Shown here piece by piece: positions 40,374 to 44,546 of a stretch of DNA of 44,546 nt. The position numbers and the translations under genes were made by a program. Position 1 is the first letter of the stretch; each line of letters begins with the position of its first letter. The notes below the pieces were generated by a model. It was not told the DNA's origin. It was given only the letters and a program-made list of their open reading frames with translations, and did no database searches. The DNA comes from CSSed11-175R1 sp041685735 (GTDB lineage Bacteria; Actinomycetota; Nitriliruptoria; Nitriliruptorales; Nitriliruptoraceae), in assembly GCA_041685735.1 (NCBI GenBank), contig JAWLFE010000023.1, positions 1 to 44,546 of the forward strand. Reading direction: 5' to 3'.

Positions 40374-41324
40374 TCAGCCGTCGACGCCACCCGAGGTATC
40401 GACCTCGGCGGCGCTCGGTGGGTCCGACCCGGCGCGGGTGCAGGTGATGGCCGCGACCCGGATCGCGAACCGGATCGCGGCGTCCAGGTCGTCGGCACCC
40501 ATCGACGCGAGCGTGTCCGGTGACGACAGGTTCCCGGCCCGGTCCAGTGCCGCCAACAGCCCCGAGGTGAACGCGTCCCCGGCCCCGACGGTGTCCACGA
40601 CCTCCACCTCGATGCCGTTGATGTGCCGGCGGCCACCGGCCGCGTCGAACGCGACCGCACCGTCGGGCCCGCGGGTGACCACCACCCGGGCGGGGCCGGA
40701 CCTCGCCCACCGGGCCGCGGTGTCCAGCGGATCGACACCGGGATGGAGCAGCTCCAGATCCTCGTCGCTGACCTTGACGAGATCGCAGGTGGTCACCAGC
40801 TGATCCATCCGCTGTGCGTAGGCGGACATGTCGACGATCACGTTGGCGCGGACGTTGGGGTCCAACGTGCGGACCCGCTGCCTCCTGCCGTTCGCGATGA
40901 GCTCGGCGAGCGCCGTGCCGGCCGGATCGTCGAGGGTGATCGCACCGAACGAGACGTGCAGTGGCGCGGCTCGGGGGAGCGAGGGGAGTCGGTCGATGTC
41001 GTCGTCGGTCAGCCCGGTCGTCGAGGTGCCCTGCAGGTAGAAGCCGTAGGACGCGCGCGCCTGTTCATCGAGGTGGACGACCGCCAGCGTGGTGGGCTCG
41101 TCGGTGGTCACGACGTAGGCGGTGCCTCCGCCTTCGCTCCGGAGTCGGTCCAGGAGCCGCTGCCCGAACCCGTCGGTCGAGACCCGACCCAGGTACTCGC
41201 CGTCGCGGCCCAGCCGGGCGAGCCCGATCGCGACGTTGTAGGGCGACCCGCCGGGGAGCGGAAGCAGCAGCTCGCCACGGGGGGCGAGGTCGATCAGGGC
41301 CTCACCGGCCACCACGATGGTCAT
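40374..41324 (-). CDS. PfkB-family sugar kinase, probable fructokinase
   Basis: The 316-residue PfkB kinase has both family signatures: GGSPYNVAIGLARLG near residue 45 and VDTVGAGDAFTSGLL, in which Asp250 is the catalytic base. IVVAGEALIDL at the start and TRGPDGAVAF are also typical. The sequence is closest in character to bacterial fructokinases, making fructose 6-phosphate. Its ATG overlaps the stop of the GH13 glucosidase gene by four bases (ATGA), so the two are translationally coupled. With an alpha-glucosidase before it, sucrose use is the natural guess: the glucosidase splits sucrose and this enzyme takes the fructose. Control by the LacI-family operator upstream of the pair is likely. 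Confidence 0.92.
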   Translation of the reverse strand: MTIVVAGEALIDLAPRGELLLPLPGGSPYNVAIGLARLGRDGEYLGRVSTDGFGQRLLDRLRSEGGGTAYVVTTDEPTTLAVVHLDEQARASYGFYLQGTSTTGLTDDDIDRLPSLPRAAPLHVSFGAITLDDPAGTALAELIANGRRQRVRTLDPNVRANVIVDMSAYAQRMDQLVTTCDLVKVSDEDLELLHPGVDPLDTAARWARSGPARVVVTRGPDGAVAFDAAGGRRHINGIEVEVVDTVGAGDAFTSGLLAALDRAGNLSSPDTLASMGADDLDAAIRFAIRVAAITCTRAGSDPPSAAEVDTSGGVDG

Positions 41325-42934
41325 GCGTCCTGCCCTTCCGTTCCGGTGTCCAGCTCGATGATGGCGGCGGTGTCCTCGGGCAAGAGCAGACGGCCGTCGT
41401 CCAACAGGACGACCTCGGCGGCGCTGGCGTAGACCAGCCGACATCCCTCCGGCAGCTCGAGCTCTGCGCCGCCGTCACCGTCGCCGACGTGCAGCGCGAC
41501 CACCAGCTGATCGCCGCGCTCGATCGCGACGACCGCACCCTGCTCGGTGAGCCATGCGATGTCGTCGGATGACAGCTGCGGCGCCAGGTCGTGGCGTACC
41601 TGTAGGAGTTCGCGGGTGCGTTCGAGCGACGAGGCGGGGTCCCCGACCTGGGCGAGCATCGTGTGGTCGTCACGACGGTTGGCGCCGAAGGGCAGCCAGG
41701 GCTCGCCGGTCGTGAAGCCGAACCCCGGCCCGGGCTGCCACGGCATCGGTGTGCGGACCGGATCGCGACCGGCCACGCCAGGGTTGCGCACCGCGATGGG
41801 ATCCTGCGCGCTCGACGGGTCCAGGCTGCCGTCCTCGAGCCCCAGTTCGTCGCCCTGGTAGAGGAACGGCACACCCGGCAGACAGGCCAGCAGGGTCAGG
41901 TACGCGAGCGCTCGCTCCGCCCCGAGCGACCCTCCCCCGAAGCGGGTCGCAGCGTGGGGATCGTCGTGGCTGGACAGCGGCCAGGCCAGCGCGTCGCCGC
42001 TCGCCTCGACGTGGGCGCGCAGGGTGTCGCGGATCTCGTCGGCATCCCAGGCCACCTTCAGCGCGGCGAAACAGAACCCGGCGTGCAGGCCGTCACCTGC
42101 GAGGTAGCGCCCGAGCCGCACCGGATCCAGCACGAAGACCTCGCCGAGCAGGACCGCGTCATGCGCGTCCGCGATCGACCGCCAGGAGCGGTAGATGTCG
42201 AGCACCCCGTCCTGGTCGAGGTCGTGGATGTGGGCGAACCGATCGAAGATCAACTGCATCGAGGTGGTGTCGGTCAGCGGTTGCTCCGGCGCGGGATTGT
42301 CCCGGAAGTACGGATCCTCGACCAACGAGTGGGCCACATCGATGCGGACCCCATCGACGCCCCGTTCGAACCAGGTCGTCAGGATCCGCTCGAACGCCGC
42401 GTGCACGGCGGGGTTGGCCCAGTTCAGGTCGGGCTGCTCGGGCAGGAACAGGTGCATGTAGTACTGCCCGGTGGCCTCGTCCAGCGTCCAGGCAGGCCCG
42501 CCGAAGTGGCTCACCCAGTTGTTGGGCGGCCCACCGTCGGGGGCCGGATCCTTCCAGACGTAGAAGTCACGGTGGTCGGCATGGACGGCCGACCGGGCGT
42601 CCTGGAACCACGGATGCTGGTCGGAGGTGTGGTTGGGCACGAGGTCGATCACGACCCGCAGGTCCAGCCCGTGGGCGTCCTCGATGAGCCCCTGGAGGTC
42701 GGCGAGCGACCCGAAGACCGGGTCGACGTCGAGGTAGTCGGCGACGTCGTAGCCGTGGTCCGCCTGGGGCGAGGGGTAGAACGGAGTGAGCCAGACCACA
42801 TCCACGCCCAGCTCTGCCAGGTAGGGCAGACGACCGCGGGCCCCCGGCAGGTCCCCGACCCCGTCGCCGGTCGCATCGGCGAAGGAGCGGACGTAGACCT
42901 CGTAGCCGATGGCGCCGCTCCACCAGGTTGGCAT
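41321..42934 (-). CDS. GH13 alpha-glucosidase (oligo-1,6-glucosidase/sucrase type)
   Basis: The 537-residue product is a GH13 enzyme with all conserved regions. WLTPFYPSPQADHGYDVADY opens the barrel, DLVPNHTS follows, the nucleophile is Asp199 in GVRIDVAH and the acid/base is Glu265 in LLGEVF. The third acid is Asp324 in SSHDDP. It releases glucose from alpha-glucosides in the cytoplasm; there is no signal peptide. Maltose, isomaltose, trehalose and sucrose are all possible substrates, and the downstream fructokinase favours sucrose. The ATG at 42934 was chosen from the family start (WWSGAIGYEVYVRSF). The LacI-family operator at 43027-43040 lies 93 bases upstream. A TAGGTT -10-like box lies at 43001-43006 (minus). 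Confidence 0.93.
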   Translation of the reverse strand: MPTWWSGAIGYEVYVRSFADATGDGVGDLPGARGRLPYLAELGVDVVWLTPFYPSPQADHGYDVADYLDVDPVFGSLADLQGLIEDAHGLDLRVVIDLVPNHTSDQHPWFQDARSAVHADHRDFYVWKDPAPDGGPPNNWVSHFGGPAWTLDEATGQYYMHLFLPEQPDLNWANPAVHAAFERILTTWFERGVDGVRIDVAHSLVEDPYFRDNPAPEQPLTDTTSMQLIFDRFAHIHDLDQDGVLDIYRSWRSIADAHDAVLLGEVFVLDPVRLGRYLAGDGLHAGFCFAALKVAWDADEIRDTLRAHVEASGDALAWPLSSHDDPHAATRFGGGSLGAERALAYLTLLACLPGVPFLYQGDELGLEDGSLDPSSAQDPIAVRNPGVAGRDPVRTPMPWQPGPGFGFTTGEPWLPFGANRRDDHTMLAQVGDPASSLERTRELLQVRHDLAPQLSSDDIAWLTEQGAVVAIERGDQLVVALHVGDGDGGAELELPEGCRLVYASAAEVVLLDDGRLLLPEDTAAIIELDTGTEGQDA

Positions 42935-43026
42935 GGCTCTCCCGATCGATGCCGCAGCCGGGGACGGGCTGCTCCCGGATCCGCCGATCCGGCCTGGCAA
43001 CCTAGCGCGGTCCCGGCGGACGTTGA

Positions 43027-43040
43027 TGGAAGCGTTTGCA
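43027..43040. promoter_or_regulatory. LacI/GalR-family operator upstream of the glucosidase-fructokinase operon
   Basis: TGGAAGCGTTTGCA, read on the other strand TGCAAACGCTTCCA, fits the LacI-family palindrome with the central CG. It is in the divergent region between the glucosidase and lacI-like genes, just upstream of a -10-like TAGGTT of the glucosidase. It shares 12 of 14 bases with the operator at 44347. Confidence 0.85.
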
Positions 43041-43214
43041 CAGGTTACGGTTCATGTCGGAGCCGATCGTCGGGAGAGGGCGACGACTCCCACCCAGCTG
43101 GTGCACGGAGGCAGACGCGCGGGTCGAGTTGGGACCTGCGCGTCGTCTACGGCAGGATCGGTCGGGTGACGAGCAGCGCCGACGACCGACGATGGCTGCG
43201 GGTGCGGCCACCGG

Positions 43215-44282
43215 ATGACCTTCGGCGTGCGATGGGGAGAAGCTGGCGGTGGCGGGTTGAGTGCGACGATCGAGGATGTGGCGGACCGGGCACAGGTGTC
43301 GGTAGCCACCGTCTCGCGCGCGCTGCGGGGCCTGCCCAACGTTGCCCCGTCGACCCGGCAGCGGGTGCTCGAGGCGGCGGAACAGCTGGCCTACATCGCT
43401 GACCCATCGGCCTCGCGGCTCGCCAGCGGGCACAGTCGCACGATCGGACTGGCCGTGCCGATGCTCGGTCAGTGGGTCTACTCGAAGATCTTCTCCGGGG
43501 TGGAGGCCGTCGTCGCCGCGTCCGGCTACGACGTGCTGCCGTTCAGCATGTCCGGCCCGGGAGGCGTCGCACGCTTCGTCGAGGACCTGCCGTTCCGCAA
43601 GCGCGTGGACGGTCTGCTGTTGGTCGACGCGCCGCTCGATCCCCCGCAGTTGGAGCGCATCCGGGCATCCGAGGTGGCGATGGTCACGGTGGGGCTGGTG
43701 GCCGAGGACGCCTCATCGCTGGTGGTGGACAACGTGGCCGCGGCGCGGCTGGCCGTCGGACACCTGACGGGCCTCGGGCACCAGCGGATCGCCCTGATCG
43801 GTGGTGTCGAGGACGATCCGTACCGGTTCTCCGTCCCGGTCGACCGCTACAACGGCTACCTCGAGGCGTTGACGACCGCCGGGCTGCAGGCCGATCCCCG
43901 TCTGGCGGTTCCGGGGAACTTCTCACTCGAAGGCGGGGCCGAGGCGATGCACGAACTCCTCGGGCTGAGTGAGCCCCCGACGGCGGTGTTCTGCTGCTCC
44001 GACGAGATGGCCATCGGCGCGATGCAGGTGGCGCGGGATGCCGGGCTCCGGGTTCCGGAGGACCTGTCGATCGTCGGATTCGATGACCACGACGTCTCCG
44101 AGTACCTCGGCCTGACGACGATCCGTCAGGATGTCATCGGGCTCGGAGAGCGCGGTGCGGCACTCCTGCTCGCCCGACTGGGCGATCCCGCGTGTGGTCC
44201 GGTGCACGAGCGTCACCCGACGCGCCTGGTGGTACGCCACACCACCGGCCCGCCACCCGCCGGGCTGGAGTACCGCTGGTAG
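43215..44282 (+). CDS. LacI-family transcriptional regulator of sugar use
   Basis: The 355-residue product has the LacI helix-turn-helix at about residues 17-39 (TIEDVADRAQVSVATVSRAL) and a hinge helix. A periplasmic-binding-protein-like sensor follows (TIGLAVPMLGQWVYSKIFSGVE, HQRIALIGGVEDDPYRFSVP, AVFCCSDEMAIGAMQ, VGFDDHDVSEYLGLTTIRQD). The HTH usually begins within five residues of the start in this family, so the true start may be a TTG at 43257 or another codon after the ATG at 43215 that I list. The gene lies between two LacI-type operators and most likely represses the glucosidase-fructokinase pair and the ABC ATPase gene, and perhaps itself. Confidence 0.93.
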   Translation: MTFGVRWGEAGGGGLSATIEDVADRAQVSVATVSRALRGLPNVAPSTRQRVLEAAEQLAYIADPSASRLASGHSRTIGLAVPMLGQWVYSKIFSGVEAVVAASGYDVLPFSMSGPGGVARFVEDLPFRKRVDGLLLVDAPLDPPQLERIRASEVAMVTVGLVAEDASSLVVDNVAAARLAVGHLTGLGHQRIALIGGVEDDPYRFSVPVDRYNGYLEALTTAGLQADPRLAVPGNFSLEGGAEAMHELLGLSEPPTAVFCCSDEMAIGAMQVARDAGLRVPEDLSIVGFDDHDVSEYLGLTTIRQDVIGLGERGAALLLARLGDPACGPVHERHPTRLVVRHTTGPPPAGLEYRW

Positions 44283-44346
44283 CTCGCGACGGGCCCGGCA
44301 CCCCATCGTCCGGGTCGCTGCGCACCACCGCCGAGACGCCGGCAGA

Positions 44347-44360
44347 AGAAAGCGTTTGCA
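44347..44360. promoter_or_regulatory. LacI/GalR-family operator upstream of the ABC ATPase gene
   Basis: AGAAAGCGTTTGCA (other strand TGCAAACGCTTTCT) matches the operator at 43027 in 12 of 14 positions, including GCGTTTGCA. It overlaps a plausible -35 box, which suits repression. Confidence 0.83.
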
Positions 44361-44384
44361 GTCCGCGGCTCCGACCGTCATAGT
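44356..44384 (+). promoter_or_regulatory. Promoter of the ABC ATPase gene
   Basis: TTGCAG (44356-44361) and CATAGT (44379-44384) are separated by 17 bases. The -35 lies inside the LacI-family operator. The start codon follows 82 bases after the -10. Confidence 0.6.
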
Positions 44385-44466
44385 GGGGGCGGAGAGAACG
44401 TCGACAAGGCTGGGTCACGGGTGCTGGCGCCCCGGGCCGTCAACCGAACGTACGAGGGAGTGTTCG

Positions 44467-44546
44467 ATGGCGAAGGTGGTTCTTGACGGGTTGGACAAGG
44501 TGTATCCGGATGGGACCCAGGCGATCTTTGGGTTGGATCTGGAGAT
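44467..44546 (+). CDS. Start of a sugar ABC transporter ATPase gene (MsmK/UgpC/MalK type), cut by the window end
   Basis: Only the first 26 codons are inside the window. They read like the first strand of sugar-importer ATPases: a KVYPDGT turn followed by the strand that leads to the Walker A loop, which lies beyond the end. The ATG has GAGGGAG about six bases upstream. The operator and promoter at 44347-44384 tie it to the LacI-family regulator just before it. Codon choice in this short piece has more T-ending codons than the neighbours, perhaps favouring translation start. The type of sugar is unknown; the module context suggests an alpha-glucoside such as sucrose. Confidence 0.8.
   Translation, partial: MAKVVLDGLDKVYPDGTQAIFGLDLE

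Overview
The window is about 44.5 kb of very GC-rich, gene-dense chromosomal DNA. GTG starts are common and codon third positions are strongly GC-biased. The gene content is that of a free-living actinobacterium: a fused 2-oxoglutarate dehydrogenase/decarboxylase Kgd, a mycobacterial-type glucosyl-3-phosphoglycerate synthase, a DUF3263 gene followed by a LytR_C protein, a protein acetyltransferase with an N-terminal GNAT domain, and actinobacterial MetH/MetF. The mixture suggests a deep actinobacterial branch such as Nitriliruptoria/Euzebyales; that placement is a guess. No rRNA, tRNA, IS element, phage gene or CRISPR array was seen.

Layout. 0.1-3 kb: a sigma factor and a membrane protein with the layout of an anti-sigma factor on the minus strand, divergent from a nucleotide-sugar decarboxylase/epimerase. 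3-12 kb: metF, a GNAT/acyl-CoA-synthetase fusion, an acidic protein of unknown function, a flavin reductase-like gene and metH. 11.8-16 kb: a small unknown gene and purM, a Leu/Val-type dehydrogenase, a DUF3263 plus LytR_C pair and a stand-alone response regulator. 16-19.3 kb: gpgS, divergent from a SAM-I riboswitch that precedes a threonine-synthase-like gene and a MoaD/ThiS-like sulfur carrier. 19.3-25.4 kb: a glutamine amidotransferase, a cation exchanger, an FKBP lipoprotein, a nitrobindin-like protein, a rhodanese, a CoA-disulfide-reductase-like flavoprotein, a RimK-like ligase and a tiny DUF3309 protein. 25.4-33.3 kb: a HhH-GPD glycosylase, a penicillin-binding protein, a DUF4349 lipoprotein and kgd. 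33.3-38.9 kb: a 62-bp duplicated non-coding repeat, an AbiEi/DUF559-like protein, an alpha/beta hydrolase, and two divergent surface lipoproteins (a DUF4015 glycoside hydrolase and a polysaccharide deacetylase). 39-44.5 kb: an orphan NuoF-like flavoprotein, then a sugar-use module (fructokinase, GH13 glucosidase, LacI regulator and the start of an ABC ATPase gene) with two near-identical LacI-family operators.

The most interesting unit is the SAM-I riboswitch / threonine-synthase-like / sulfur-carrier operon (17.4-19.3 kb). SAM control makes sense for methionine synthesis, not for threonine synthesis. The simplest reading is that the enzyme makes homocysteine from O-phosphohomoserine using a protein thiocarboxylate, like the MetM/MetO route I recall being described in Streptomyces. 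MetF and MetH, which would finish the pathway, lie 6-15 kb away. The carrier here ends Gly-Gly-Ala-Ser instead of Gly-Gly, so a trimming peptidase is predicted. A second coherent unit is the LacI-controlled alpha-glucoside/fructose module at the right end.
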